This document shows, piece after piece, positions 10,055-20,665 of a stretch of 64,000 nucleotides of DNA. The notes below the pieces were generated by a model that was given only the letters and a program-made list of their open reading frames with translations, made no database searches and was not told the origin of the DNA. The stretch covers positions 5,146,001 to 5,210,000 of the forward strand of contig CP136490.1 of NCBI GenBank assembly GCA_032768795.1, in the 5' to 3' direction. The number at the start of each line of letters is the position of its first letter. The first letter of the stretch is position 1. The stretch is from Tremella fuciformis (taxonomy: Eukaryota > Basidiomycota > Tremellomycetes > Tremellales > Tremellaceae). The translations under genes were made by a program, and so were the position numbers.

Positions 10055-11191
10055 TCATTTGATCCTCCTGAGACGCTCTGTGTTTTTCATGACGGCGAAT
10101 TCGAGGTCTTCGGTTTTGCCCGTGACCCGCGTCAACCGAGCGTTCTGACCAGCGACCTCCTCGCCCATGCCCGTCGCAAGCTTGTTGAGCGTTTTCGTCA
10201 CTTTGTAGACCTCTTCGAGGTTGTCGTCAATCTCGTCTTCCACCTCCTCGTCCGACTTCGACTCCTCTCCTTCTATCATGAATCGCTTCCGAGCCTCCAT
10301 CCTTGCCTTTTGCGCTCCAGCAACTGGCAGAGGAGCGTTCCTGTCCATCTGGTTCGTTGCACCGTTCAGTCGGCGACGAGTGTCGGTGATATCGTTGAGC
10401 GCCTTGGCGCGATCTTCCCGCTCCATGATGTGACGGTCGTTGATTTTCTGCTCCATGGCCGCACGCTTCGCTTCCTGTATGGTGAGCAGGTGATCTATAG
10501 CTCTTGTTTGGCAACGCACCTTGTTCCAGACGACGACGGGTTTGAAGATGGACTTGTTCAGCTGCTTGAGCTCCGCAGCCTTGTCCTCTGCCCTCAAGTT
10601 GTTTGCCTTGGCCATGTCCAAGTAACGCTCCGAGTTGGCAATGCGTTCTGCACATCAACTGCGATCTCTAGTTGGCACGGTCAGGACAAACCTGACTGAT
10701 CAGCGAGTTTGGAGATTGTGCCCCGAGCAGATTCCTCCGCCTCGCGCGCCAGGCGCAGCGCATTCCTAGCCGGTCAATGGACATCGCGAGCACAGTCGCT
10801 CGACATACCTTGTGCTGGCGAGGGACTCTTGCTTGAGACCTCTCATCTCCTGCTTGATGCCTTCAATCTCCTCATCCTCATCAAAGTCCTCTTCATGCTC
10901 CCGACCCTCATAGCCGTACTTTCTCTCGGCGGCCGGCTTCTCAGGCGCCTTGAAGCCGGAGAAGAGTTCATTCCTTGCGGCATCATTCTCGCCGCCCCGT
11001 TTGGCATACGGGTTTGACTGATCGTTCAGGCGGGAGGCGTAGGGGTCCGACCGAGCCGCATAAGGGTCTCCACCACCGTACTGATTGCCGCCGCCGTTGG
11101 CTTTGGCGTACGGGTCTTGCTGCTGAGCGGGCTGAGCGGGCGCGACGGGTGGAATGAGGGGTTCGTTCTTATTACGCTTGAAGAAGGACAT
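10055..11191 (-). CDS. SEC9: SNAP-25-type t-SNARE Sec9
   Basis: The protein begins MSFFKRNKNEPLIPP and has an N-terminal tail with repeated DPYA/NPYAKR blocks. The first SNARE helix reads EIEGIKQEMRGLKQESLAST joined to RNALRLAREAEESA. After SERYLDMAKANNLRAEDKA and a charged linker, the second SNARE helix is NLEEVYKVTKTLNKLATG...VAGQNARLTRVTGKTEDLE, ending at a stop at 10055. Two Qb/Qc SNARE helices without a membrane anchor define the SNAP-25/Sec9 family, which pairs with a syntaxin and a synaptobrevin for fusion of secretory vesicles with the plasma membrane. Three short introns are placed: GTATGTCG...CTAG after LASTR, GTTTGT...GCAG after ADQS, and a frame-neutral 45-nt one after VVVWNK. Confidence 0.85.
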
Positions 11192-11657
11192 GCTCGGAGT
11201 GATGTAGCTAAGGACTCAGCTCCCAGAAGCCAGACATGTAGGTCGAAGGGCTCACAGATATGTCTATAGAGGTGTGAGAGGGTAGAGATGAAAGGGGAAT
11301 GAGGGGCGGGAACAAAGCAACCGATTGCCCAAGCTCAGATAGCAAGGGGCGAAGTGTCGCAGATGTCGCCTAACAAACGCTGCAATTACAAATCCTCGCA
11401 ATGGTCGTTTCCAGCGCAGCGCTTCACCGCCTCACTGTCTTGTCGGAATGCGTGAGCGATACGTTGTACACAAGGTGGATGATATGCACGAGATGAACGC
11501 CCTAGAGGTGTGCGGCAACGGTGGAGCGTCATCGGCCAAGTTGAACAAGAGTACCGTGGGAAACTGACTCGACCTCCATACAACGGGAACTGTTTGACAA
11601 TATGCTTGGAAGTGAGAAGCCTTGTATGTCAAACTCTGTCTGAACATCCCGGGCAAA
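11192..11657. promoter_or_regulatory. Divergent promoter region, SEC9 / NCBP3-like gene
   Basis: About 466 bases separate the two divergent start codons. No TATA box stands out, and no ORF with splice support is present. It probably drives both genes. Confidence 0.4.
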
Positions 11658-13135
11658 ATGGACGGTGGTCTGCCCTACGATGCGACTCCGCCACCCGAAG
11701 AGCAGCCTCAAGTACGACTGGACGAGCCCGCAGGGCTAGACATGGCGCTGGACGACATGCCTTCCGACCGGTCGCAACCGAAAGAGATCCCGGACCATGT
11801 CAAGAGCTTGATGGGTCGCATGGGACGGGGCAAGGTGTATCTTCTGGATGAGACACCAGGCATCATTCATCACGATGGAGACTCCAGGGTACGCGGTGAC
11901 CCAGTGAGTTGAAGAAGTCGAAAACGACGTACGGCTCATTTTCAGAGAATAGCTGAGCTGGCGGAGCAACTGGACCAACACGACCCTACGCCATGGCTAG
12001 GTGGGTTGACAGACAAGCTTCGAGTGACTGCTGACATTCCAGAGGCCGTGTCTGCCGGGTCGGGAAGCGTCATCCGACCAACCTCTCTATACCTTCGAAG
12101 CGAGCTTATTGGACACCTCAGCACCAGCAAAGTCTTCACTTGGGCAACTAGCCTAGGAGCCGGCGTCATGGGTGCGTACAGTCATAGCAACAGAAAGATG
12201 TGGCACGACTTACGCTGGCTAGGCATTGAATGGCTCAACGACGTCACCCTCCTGCTCATCTTCCCCACCCCTGCTGCCGCCCTCATCGGTCTGTCGGTTC
12301 TCAGTAAAGCAGGCTTCGACCCATCCGAAGGAGACGATCCTCTTCTTGAACGCTCGGCGCATTCTTTCCCGATATCTCTACTACCACAAGCGGAGCCTGA
12401 CATTGACTCTGCTGAAGGACGAGAGCTGCTCGACAAGCCGTTGGGGCGGTCGGACGCTGGGACCGTGAGAAGAAAGGGTCGAGGCAACTTCTCCCGTGCA
12501 CTTGCCTCAGATCTGCCGGCAGACGAGATCGAGGACGAGACAGGGTTCAAGTTGGCTGAAGGGATTGATCCGCTTGCCCGAGTGGCCATTCGGTATGCCC
12601 TCGACGAGGACATGACTTTGAGAGAGGAAGCGAAAAAGTCACGCTGGTATGCTCAACACGGACGCCAAGCGGGCAAGGAGACAGCGGCATCTCGAGGGCT
12701 ATCATACGATCGACCAGAGGAGCCTAGCTTCCGAGGCAGAGGTAGTGGGGGTGGGGATGACTTTGCAAGACGCATAGGCCGAGGGCGGAGAGGACCGTAT
12801 GAGCGGAGCGAGGGCGCAGGTCGAAGACCCCGAAAGACAGAGGAGGACTTGGACCGTGAGCTGGACTCCATGCGCAGCCGTGGGTCGGACGGCCTAGACG
12901 GAGGGGAGGTGATGGACCTCGATATGGACATTGATGAAGATACCGGTCGCCGGAGACGAGGAGAGGGGGGCGGAGGCGGTCGAGGACACAGAGACCGAGA
13001 CAGGGAAGGGCGGCGACCTGGGCGGGGGAAAGATGCTTTGGACCGCGGTCAGCCTTCATACATCTCTGACTGGGTTGTGTGTTTTGCTGATGGGCAGAAT
13101 TGGACGAGATGTTGGCTTCGCGTGCCACGGGATGA
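11658..13135 (+). CDS. Nuclear cap-binding protein subunit 3-like protein
   Basis: Exon 1 (11658-11902) ends at a GTGAGT donor and joins RIAELAEQLDQHDPTPW. The core reads SLYLRSELIGHLSTSKVFTW and, across a 50-nt intron, IEWLNDVTLLLIFPTPAAA, which is the RNA-recognition-like NCBP3 (DUF2414) domain. The second family signature is RYALDEDMTLREEAKKSRWY-AQHG. The C-terminal third is a low-complexity Arg/Gly/Asp region. A last intron leads to the short exon LDEMLASRATG and a stop at 13133. NCBP3 in animals binds the 7-methylguanosine cap with NCBP1 and links to mRNA export; fungal members are little studied. The larger unspliced ORF continues past the last donor and ends with an unrelated tail. Confidence 0.8.
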
Positions 13136-14374
13136 TGCATCTTCATTTACAGACGACAATTGTTGATCATCCATCGCGGCCAAAATGACAGACTGACATG
13201 TTCCAGCACACCATATCAGTAGCGCTCATCACGGACCTCGCCAAAGGACCATACACCGCTAAACGGGCCTCCGACAACTGCACTTAAAACGCCATCATCA
13301 TCATCCAAGCGCCCATCACCACTCCACGGCGTTTGCTCGTCGTCGAGGGAAGAATATGGATCTCGGCGTTGCTCGCACGTAAGATGGGAACCCGGTGAAG
13401 GACCCGATGAAGAGATCTGGGGTCTCTCGCATTGACATGTCTTACGCCTTACCGTACCGAGGTCGGCATTGGCTTTGGTCGTCGACGACCGGGCTGTGAC
13501 ACGGTCTCTCGGGGCCTTTGGGGGCCCTAGGAGAAGCTCAGTCCTCCGGCACAGGGATGAAGCACGGCTCGACTCCGATGTTCAACTCTTGAGGCACGAC
13601 TGAGCGGGCAAGCAACACATGTCTGACGGAAAACGTGATGGCGATAGCCCACTCCAATCAGCTGCTCGCGAACAATACCAACGCTCCACCGCGCTAAGCG
13701 GTACGCCACCAAGCATAGATTCCTGTCCATACACGCTACAGTTGGTTCAACACCGTGTGACCGACATGAAAAACACCTGCCTCGTGTCGCCCTTTGGTCA
13801 GGGATGCCAGGGCAGGGTTAGCGAACAACCATTCCCAATCCCGCGCTCTAGCTCATTCTGCATTGTGTCAAAGGCCTCGTCCCCCTCGTCGACCCCCTCT
13901 CCCCACCAACTTACCCTTGCTCGTTGCTATTACTCCCCTCTGCTGGTTGCGGAGTACGTGAGCGTCAAAGGACTGCCCCTTGCCCTCGCTATCATATCTC
14001 GTTCCTTGACTGATGCTGATGCCATTCTAACAAGGTGCCCATCTTTTGGGCTCTCTGATCGCTCTCTGATCGCAACCGGATGGGGGCACGGGGATTGGCA
14101 CTTGACATGACAGACGCTCGGGGCGCAAAGTCAGAGCGTCGTCGTCAGGCTAGCGCAGAATCGAGGTGCTTGGCTCGCTGCGGTGGGAGGAGTTGGGGAG
14201 GGTCAAAAAGATATATAAAGAGACGGGGTTGGACGATGAAAGGGCAGACACCTGTCTCATCCGTGAGCTTCATCCCCCTTTACCTGGACCACACCCTGTG
14301 AGGCGGCCCTTGGGTTGGCAGTCTGGCTTACGCTGACTCCCAGTTGCCACATATCGTCTTGAAGACAGATCATC
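13136..14374. promoter_or_regulatory. Long intergenic region upstream of the RTA1-like gene
   Basis: This 1.2-kb stretch has CT-rich tracts (about 13870-13940) and a TATA-like ATATATAAAG at 14211-14220, about 155 bases before the ATG. Forward ORFs inside it have no recognisable product. A long upstream region of this sort is usual for a regulated fungal membrane-protein gene. Confidence 0.45.
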
Positions 14375-15647
14375 ATGGGCTACTCGGGACCTACCAACCT
14401 CTCGCCGACGTCGAGCGAATCGTCCATCCTGCAGTATGGCTATGTCCCCTCTCTCGGAATGGGCATCGTCGGCGTGGTGACGTTTCTCCTCATTTCGGGT
14501 CCCCATCTGTGGTGGTTCATCAAGAAGCGCGGGACGCGGAGCGTGTAAGCTCCACCCCATTCTGCGTAGGATAGGCTGCTGATGACCACAGCCACGGTCT
14601 CTTTTTCTTCGCCGCGTTGATCGAGGCTTTGGGGTATGGTGCCAGGCTTTACATGCACACACACGTCTGGAACGGTTACGGCTTTCTCTTCGGGATCAGC
14701 TTGATTCAAGTGGTACGTGGACCGCTACTTCAATTTCATTTGATGGTATAGCTGATGCGCAGGCAACTATCCTCGTTACTGCCGCGCTGTACAAGTCAGT
14801 CCAGAGGGGCATCAAATACACGCCTGACGGACGCCGTGTTTCGCCCATGCGCCCGCGTTCGCTGCTGACGCTGTTCGTCATCCTCGACACGGTGTGGGGT
14901 GAGCATTCCCTGCCTGGTATAAACGCCTGACTGAATGCGTAGCTCTCATCCAGATCTTCGGGCAGTACTCGGCTGCTTCCGCAGCGGGAGCTGAGATTCT
15001 CGACGATGACCCCACATACTTCGCTCTCGGGGTACGCGTGTCGCTCCCGCGTCTTGCCCAGTGACTGACTATTTCAGACATCCACGACCCTGTTCTTGGC
15101 CGGCAATGTTCTCCAAGCCATAACGATCATCATCTTCTCCATCTTCCTTTTCGTCATCATCCGCCGCTCTTCCCGCCTGCTTGCAGCCGCCGACCCGAGC
15201 GTTCAGTTCCCCTTGCTCAAACCCCTCTACACTCAGATCGGTATCTCGGTCTTGCTCTTCTTCGTGCGTCTGATCATGCGCATCGCAGAGGGTGCCCAAG
15301 GTGTGTCGTCTCTCTTTTCCCGCCTGGAGAAGCCTAGAAACTGATCTTAGGCGCATACGGTTACTCCATGACTCACGAATACCTCGTTGGTGTTTTCGAG
15401 TATCTCGTGAGACTCCATAACACTGCCAAGGACGCGCTTGCTCACATCGCCGCAGCCCATCTTCCTGATCCTTGTCCTTTGGGCCGCTCGACCCCTGTAC
15501 AAATTCATCTTCCCCTTCGGCCACCGACATGGCGAGGGCGCGCACACCGTCGACGTCGAGCCCGCTCACCTGACCTCATCTGCCGAGAGCTCTTCCGGCT
15601 CAGACGAGGAGGCCAAGGCCAAGGCGCCTGCCAAAGAATCTGCGTGA
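14375..15647 (+). CDS. RTA1-like seven-transmembrane protein
   Basis: The protein starts MGYSGPTNLSPTSSESS, then YGYVPSLGMGIVGVVTFLLI, the typical opening of the RTA1 family. Later membrane segments are FFFAALIEALGYGARLYM, ATILVTAALYKS, LLTLFVILDTVW, TLFLAGNVLQAITIIIFS, GISVLLFFVRLIMRIAEGA, GYSMTHEYLVGVFEYL and PIFLILVLWAARPLYKF. At least six introns of about 45-55 nt separate these segments. The C-terminal tail is acidic and Ser-rich. In budding yeast, relatives (Rta1, Rsb1, Pug1) confer resistance to lipophilic compounds or move sphingoid bases across the plasma membrane; which substrate this one handles cannot be told. Confidence 0.85.
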
Positions 15648-15848
15648 TCCCTCGGCGTCATGCAAAGAGTCGATCTCAGCGCTCAAGAGAGCGGAGCGGA
15701 GGGAGGAGAAATATAATGACTGACGACATGATGAGGAAAGAAACGATCCGCAATGCGCATTGTAGATGAGAAAACTTACATACGACAAACGACCAATAAT
15801 GACTGATGAACATGCACGACTGTGACGACATGCTACTCCCTCGTATAG

Positions 15849-16758
15849 CTACAATCCTTTGGCTACCTTGAGCTCCTTGGTCATCCACAGATTCAGCGCC
15901 TTGACATCGCCGCCAATAGCGATGATCTCGTAGTCCAGCCCCTTGGCCTTGCTTCCATCCGGCACCAGTATCCCACACGGCTTCCCATGCCGCCTCGCAG
16001 CCTCCCGTATGGTCTTGAGCGCATCCAGAAATACCGGCTCGTCATAGTTGGCCGGCGCATAGCCCAGGAGAGACATGGCGAGGTCATTGGGACCGATGAA
16101 GATGGCATTTACCCCGTCCACTTGGCATATCGCATCCACGTTGCCCAGCCCTTCGGCGGTTTCGATCTGCACAATGGTGAGCAGCGTTTCGTTCGCGACC
16201 CGGAGGTACTCTGCAGTGGTGAGGCCGCTCGCCATGGCCGAGAAGGGGGACCCTTGACCGCGACTACCGACTGGCGGGAACTTTGATGCTATCACCACAT
16301 CCTTCGCCTGCTGTGCCGTGTTGATCATGGGCACCATGAGCCCGCTGTTCATCAGCTCCGAAGTCTCCCTGACTCAGTGCGTTGGACGCACTGTGCACCC
16401 GTGTCCAGTGCCCGCTTGATGATGGTCGGGTCGGGCCCGCGAATGCGCACGATGGGGCTGACGCCGCAGCTTGCAATTGCATTGACCGAGTCGTGCATGT
16501 CGGAATCGCCAATATTTCCTGCTGCTCAGCCTTTGGCCTGTTCATTGTCGAGCTTGCAGGCGTACCGTGTTCACAGTCGACGATCACATACTATATCATC
16601 AGCCTTCATGCTCAGTCATGCTGCCGGACTGCAACACGACTCACATCCCAGCCCGCCGAGGCGACTATCCGGGCTGTCCACGCCGATTGGAGCATCATGA
16701 ATGTCCCGTACACCTGACCGCCATTTCGTAGGCCTTTGAGCATAGGTATGTTCGCCAT
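15849..16758 (-). CDS. HpcH/HpaI-family class II aldolase
   Basis: Four exons, read from 16758, give MANIPMLKGLRNGGQVYG-TFM, AGWDYVIVDCEHGNIGDSDM, SPIVRIRG and RALDTGAHGLMVPMINTAQQ, joined across introns of about 45-60 nt. Family hallmarks are VDCEHG, the metal-binding Glu in VQIETAEGLGN and the Asp in FIGPNDLAMSLLG. HpaI/GarL-type enzymes split 4-hydroxy-2-oxo acids (for example 5-keto-4-deoxyglucarate or 4-hydroxy-2-oxo-heptanedioate) into pyruvate and an aldehyde with a divalent metal. It ends 3' to 3' with the RTA1-like gene (201 bp). Its upstream region holds three CGG-N7-CCG sites. I infer that it is the cleavage enzyme of the neighbouring catabolic block. Confidence 0.85.
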
Positions 16759-16884
16759 GCTTGCACGTATCAGCTTTTCGCTTTGAGGCTGAAGGTATCT
16801 ATTTGGTTTGCGATGGACGCAATCAGAGCCTATGACCACCCATGCATGCAAGGAAGTCGTCTTGACTACGAGGCACAGAACGGA

Positions 16885-16938
16885 CGGAGCAATCCCGTAC
16901 TGACGGGTCGCTTCCGCACGGGCCTCGGAAGCTGTCCG
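16885..16938. promoter_or_regulatory. Three CGG-N7-CCG inverted repeats upstream of the aldolase
   Basis: CGGAGCAATCCCG (16885-16897), CGGGTCGCTTCCG (16904-16916) and CGGAAGCTGTCCG (16926-16938) each have CGG and CCG half-sites seven bases apart. They lie 127-180 bases before the aldolase start. Zn2Cys6 dimers of the fungal Gal4 class bind such inverted CGG triplets. Confidence 0.6.
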
Positions 16939-16968
16939 ATCACCGAGTGGAGCCTTCCGTCTCTCCGC

Positions 16969-19480
16969 TCAAGCCCCGAATAGCCCATCCTGCAACACGG
17001 AGTCCACCGCTCTCTCCCAGTTCAGGTCGTCCAGATCGCCTAGGGGATGCAGGAAGAACGAATCGAATGGGTTCGCCGGCGCGAGCTCAAAGTCTAGCAA
17101 GGGGTCTTGCCCCTGATCCCGCATGGGCCAATTTTGGAGTTGCTGCACCGCCAGCTCCGGCGCCGCCGTGCTGTCGGGACCATGCTCGGGCGCAAGCGCT
17201 ACCACGCCACGCTTTGGAGTCCCAGGCGCTGAGGATCTGACCGCCCTTTCGTGTGCGCCGAGGTGCCGGATGATCTTTTCCAAAACCGCCTCGAATGCAT
17301 CGCGGATAGCAGCGGTTCCCGGAGTGGTCGCTGTGAGTCAGCATCTGGCGTGGTACGGGGTGATCACTCACCCGCCAAGGCCTCCATGACCGATGTACAG
17401 CACTGGACATCGAGCAGCGCGTCAACGAGAGAGCCAACGATATTCCAGCCGTTCCGATGAGCTTGCCAGAGCGAGTTGAGATAGGTCACACCCGAGACGA
17501 ATAAGTTGTACATGGCGAGCCAGTCTGGGGATCAGCAATGCGCCATCATCATCGCAGACACGAACTATAATTGATACGGCCCCGCCTGTACATCTTCTGG
17601 TATGTCCGCATAGCTGAACTCGATGACTCAAGCGCTTGCACCAAGGCAATTCTGCCTGGACTGGGATTGCCCGGTGCTGGCCGGTACAGCTGCGTGAGCG
17701 TATGGTGATAATTCAGGTTAAGCCATTCGCTTGATGCCCACCCGGTGGGTGTTGGAAACCCGTCTCGCCATTCTTGAAGCCTAAGCAGGACTGAATCGTA
17801 CCATTCTTGGGTCGGCACTTCCGTCGCCCGTGCGTAAAGGCGATTATGGATCTCAGACTGCAAACGCCGTATGCGAATGTGATGCAGGCATGTGGCTTTG
17901 AGGGGTGATGGGTCGCCCGGAAGTAACGCTTCCTTGGTGATCAACTCATCAGGGAGAAGCGATGGGAGCTAGTCTCAGCCGTTTCATCTCGCCACCATGA
18001 GCCATGGCATACCTCTGCTGTGATCCAGTCGTCAGCTAACGCTGGCGGTCGTCCGAGAGCCACGGATAAATTGCGTTCTATGCAGTACGCCCTGGAAGGT
18101 CAGCGCGGATACTTGTCGAAGCGATTGGACTTGCGACCAGAACAGTCGCCGTCCCATGTCCCGATCGATCGGAGATTTAGGTGATGGCATAGAGGGGTTC
18201 GTGTGCTCATGATGTAGTCCAAGATCTACTGCAGCACGCATCGCAGCTCCAGTGAGGTCCCACACATCTGAACGTTCAGTTTCTGGACAGGGGAATGCGG
18301 AGGTCTGCTCACTTCCTTCCTCGGGATTGTACAGGACATACTGCAGATGAAGCAACAGCACTTGTAGACGCTGTGCATTCCGTGGCTGCACAGCAGCGGG
18401 GTGGTGCTTCAAGAATCACTTCAAGCTCGTTCAATGACCGTGTGAGATATGCTTACCACCTGTGATGCTGCGTAGAACGCTGCATGTAAGTGTTTCCCCA
18501 AGTTTGCGACTCCGATGCTCACCTTGAGCCTTGGGTTTCATCTGGTCTGTCAGGGCAGATCCGCGAGGCAGGGAGGTTGCAGAGACCGCTAGAACGACTG
18601 GAGCTTAGCCCCGCTCTGACGGACTTCATCTAGCTCACGCAAGGTAATGCAGATATCGGCATGGCTCATGCCCCTCTCCCCATTGCACAGTGCCTCAACC
18701 TGGCTTCGCAGGGTAGGCGCGTGACAGATGGGAAAGGCCGCATTGGTATACAGGCAGAAATGGTCGATGAGCTGACTGAGAAGGTGTGGAGCGGGAAGAA
18801 GCGCTGGATCGATACCGGGACTCGAGTTGGCTGAAGGGTACTGATCCACCACATTATGTATCTGGATAGCTTGCAGCTCCAGTCCAACCGGAAGCCGCTC
18901 GAGCAATTGGCTGTTGGAGGGAAACTGCGGCTGATTCGAGGGTGTCGTGCCAAGGTGGTCTAGAGGTGAGGTTCTGGCATCGTGGTGAGACGGTGGCGAG
19001 TAGATCGAACTAGGACCCGCATCCGTCCGTCGTCGTTTGGCGTGTTCTGCAGCAAGGCTATCCCCCGGAGAGGCCTCCGAGGGCACTTGGAAGGTGGGTT
19101 GCCTTGCCGGTGTAGGGGTCCCCACCGAGTGAGTTGACTCAAGCGACCGTATCTTGTCTTGGAGAGACGTGACATAGCTGCCAGTGAGTTCAGCAGGGAG
19201 TGCTGGACCCCCAATGTTGGGAGACGCTCACGCCCAATCAGCGATCAGATTCTGGTACTCGCAGACGGCGCCAGCCTTGACACACTTCGCGCAAGATGGC
19301 CGTTCTCCCGGACACTGAGCATCAGAGTGGCGTTCTGCACTGTCGCTGCGGAGAAAGGCCTACCCCGATCTTCCTGGTCCGGCATCGCTCGCAGGCGGAT
19401 CGAACTGATGCTGGTCGCGTTGCAGCCGTCACGGCGGTCTGCGATCGCGGATTGACGGAGTCTGCCCTTGTCACCTCCAT
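16969..19480 (-). CDS. Zn2Cys6 (Gal4-type) transcription regulator
   Basis: Starting at the ATG at 19480, the N-terminus reads RSACERCRTRKIG, then across a 62-nt intron CPGERPSCAKCVKAGAVCEY. The spacing C-X2-C-X6-C-X6-C-X2-C-X6-C is exactly that of the binuclear zinc cluster. A short coiled-coil-like linker (TSLQDKIRSLESTHS) follows, as in other dimeric members. The fungal-specific regulatory domain continues with LSQLIDHFCLYTNAAFPICH, the joined block RRLFWAYCIERNLSVALGRP, then PALADDWITAE, and ends ...VDSVLQDGLFGA at 16969. Several short introns are needed; one (donor GTCGCA near 18146) restores the highly conserved RRLFW-RN-GRPPAL block. The position between aldolase and amidohydrolase genes suggests a local pathway activator. 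Confidence 0.85.
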
Positions 19481-19703
19481 TGACGGATGCTTGCGACGGT
19501 GTCCGCTGAAGTCTGTTGGCTCGACGGAGCTACCGAGCGAGGCGTTACTTACGGACAATAATGTACAGGCAAAGGTATTGAGACGGAAGGTCCCTTGTCG
19601 AACGGGTCATCGGCTGAACCCGAAGCGGAGCAACTCCGACCTGGCACCCGGTTGTATAAGGATCCGTGAAGAGTACTCTTGAGCAGCGACTGGCTACCGC
19701 AAC
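19481..19703. promoter_or_regulatory. Divergent promoter, regulator / amidohydrolase, with CGG-N7-CCG site
   Basis: The 223-base gap between divergent starts contains CGGAGCAACTCCG at 19626-19638, matching 11 of 13 bases of the first aldolase-promoter site. It lies 66 bases before the amidohydrolase ATG and 146 before the regulator ATG, so the regulator may also control its own gene. A CGG-N5-CCG copy lies near 19525. Confidence 0.55.
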
Positions 19704-20573
19704 ATGTCTGGACAAACACCTCCTGCAGTACCAGACGACTGGGACACGCATTGCCACGTCTTCGACCCAATCAAGCACCCATACATCAAAGACACTCCAT
19801 ATTCCCCTCCATCCCGCCCGGTCGATCAGCTCGTGGCCGAATCCTCTACCCGTAATCATGTCATCGTTATGTCTGTGCCAGAAGGGACCGCGGTGGATCA
19901 CACTCTCGAAGCCATCACTGCTCTCGAAAAGATGGGAAGAAAAGGCAGGGGAACTATCGTGATCGACATCGACAGCGTGAATCAAGACCACCTTGTGGGA
20001 CTGCACGCTGCGGGCATTCGTTCGGTACGGATACACCTGATCCGAGTCAAGATGCGTTTCGGTGAAGGCTTCGATGCTCTTCAGCGGTGTTTCGAGTCGA
20101 CAGCCAAAGCGCTAGCGCCATTGGGCTGGTGCATCGACGCACAGCTTGCATTGCCGACCTGGGCCAAGCTGGCGCCCATTCTTCGGCGGCTTCACCAACA
20201 GTATGGAGTCAGCTTTGTCTCCGATCACATTTTCTCCGCAGAGCCGAAAGACTTCGATACCGAAGACTTTCGGACGGTCTTACAACTCGTCGAGGACGGG
20301 TGTGCCTTTGTCAAGCTCTCCGGTCTAGACCGCTTCAAAGGCCCCGGACGGATTGAAGACCTGCGCCCTATTGTGCGGGCTTTCATGACTGCTCATGGCG
20401 GGGAGCGCGTCCTCTATGGCAGCGACTGGCCCCATGTCGTCATGGGCCCGGGAAGTCGGCTCAGTACTGTCGATCTCGTAGCTCATCGAAGCTTCTTGTG
20501 GGACTGCACGGACCACGACGAGCGAGCTTGGACCAGATTGGTGCGAGACAACGCGGAGAGACTGTACATGTGA
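19704..20573 (+). CDS. Amidohydrolase-2 family lactonase (PDC lactonase / galactarolactone isomerase-like)
   Basis: This single-exon protein of 289 residues opens with WDTHCHVFDPIKHPY, whose HxH motif begins the TIM-barrel amidohydrolase fold. GIRSVRIHLI, VSDHIF, CAFVKLSGLDRF and RVLYGSDWPHVV follow, the last giving the catalytic Asp of strand 8. This pattern fits the COG3618 group that includes 2-pyrone-4,6-dicarboxylate lactonase, D-galactarolactone isomerase and sugar lactonases. Such enzymes open or isomerise a lactone ring. Which lactone is used here cannot be read from the sequence. It is transcribed away from the regulator gene and shares its promoter. Confidence 0.8.
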   Translation: MSGQTPPAVPDDWDTHCHVFDPIKHPYIKDTPYSPPSRPVDQLVAESSTRNHVIVMSVPEGTAVDHTLEAITALEKMGRKGRGTIVIDIDSVNQDHLVGLHAAGIRSVRIHLIRVKMRFGEGFDALQRCFESTAKALAPLGWCIDAQLALPTWAKLAPILRRLHQQYGVSFVSDHIFSAEPKDFDTEDFRTVLQLVEDGCAFVKLSGLDRFKGPGRIEDLRPIVRAFMTAHGGERVLYGSDWPHVVMGPGSRLSTVDLVAHRSFLWDCTDHDERAWTRLVRDNAERLYM

Positions 20574-20665
20574 GACTATGTATTCGCTTTCTTTCTGGAA
20601 GGCGTTTCGAACTGCCTCCCTCAGCAAGACATGCACATTCGCACGGCTGACATGATACAAGCAAG

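Noticed and set aside
14250..15790. Overlapping minus-strand ORFs opposite the RTA1-like gene
   Set aside because: No recognisable product, and they disagree with the well-supported spliced gene on the other strand.
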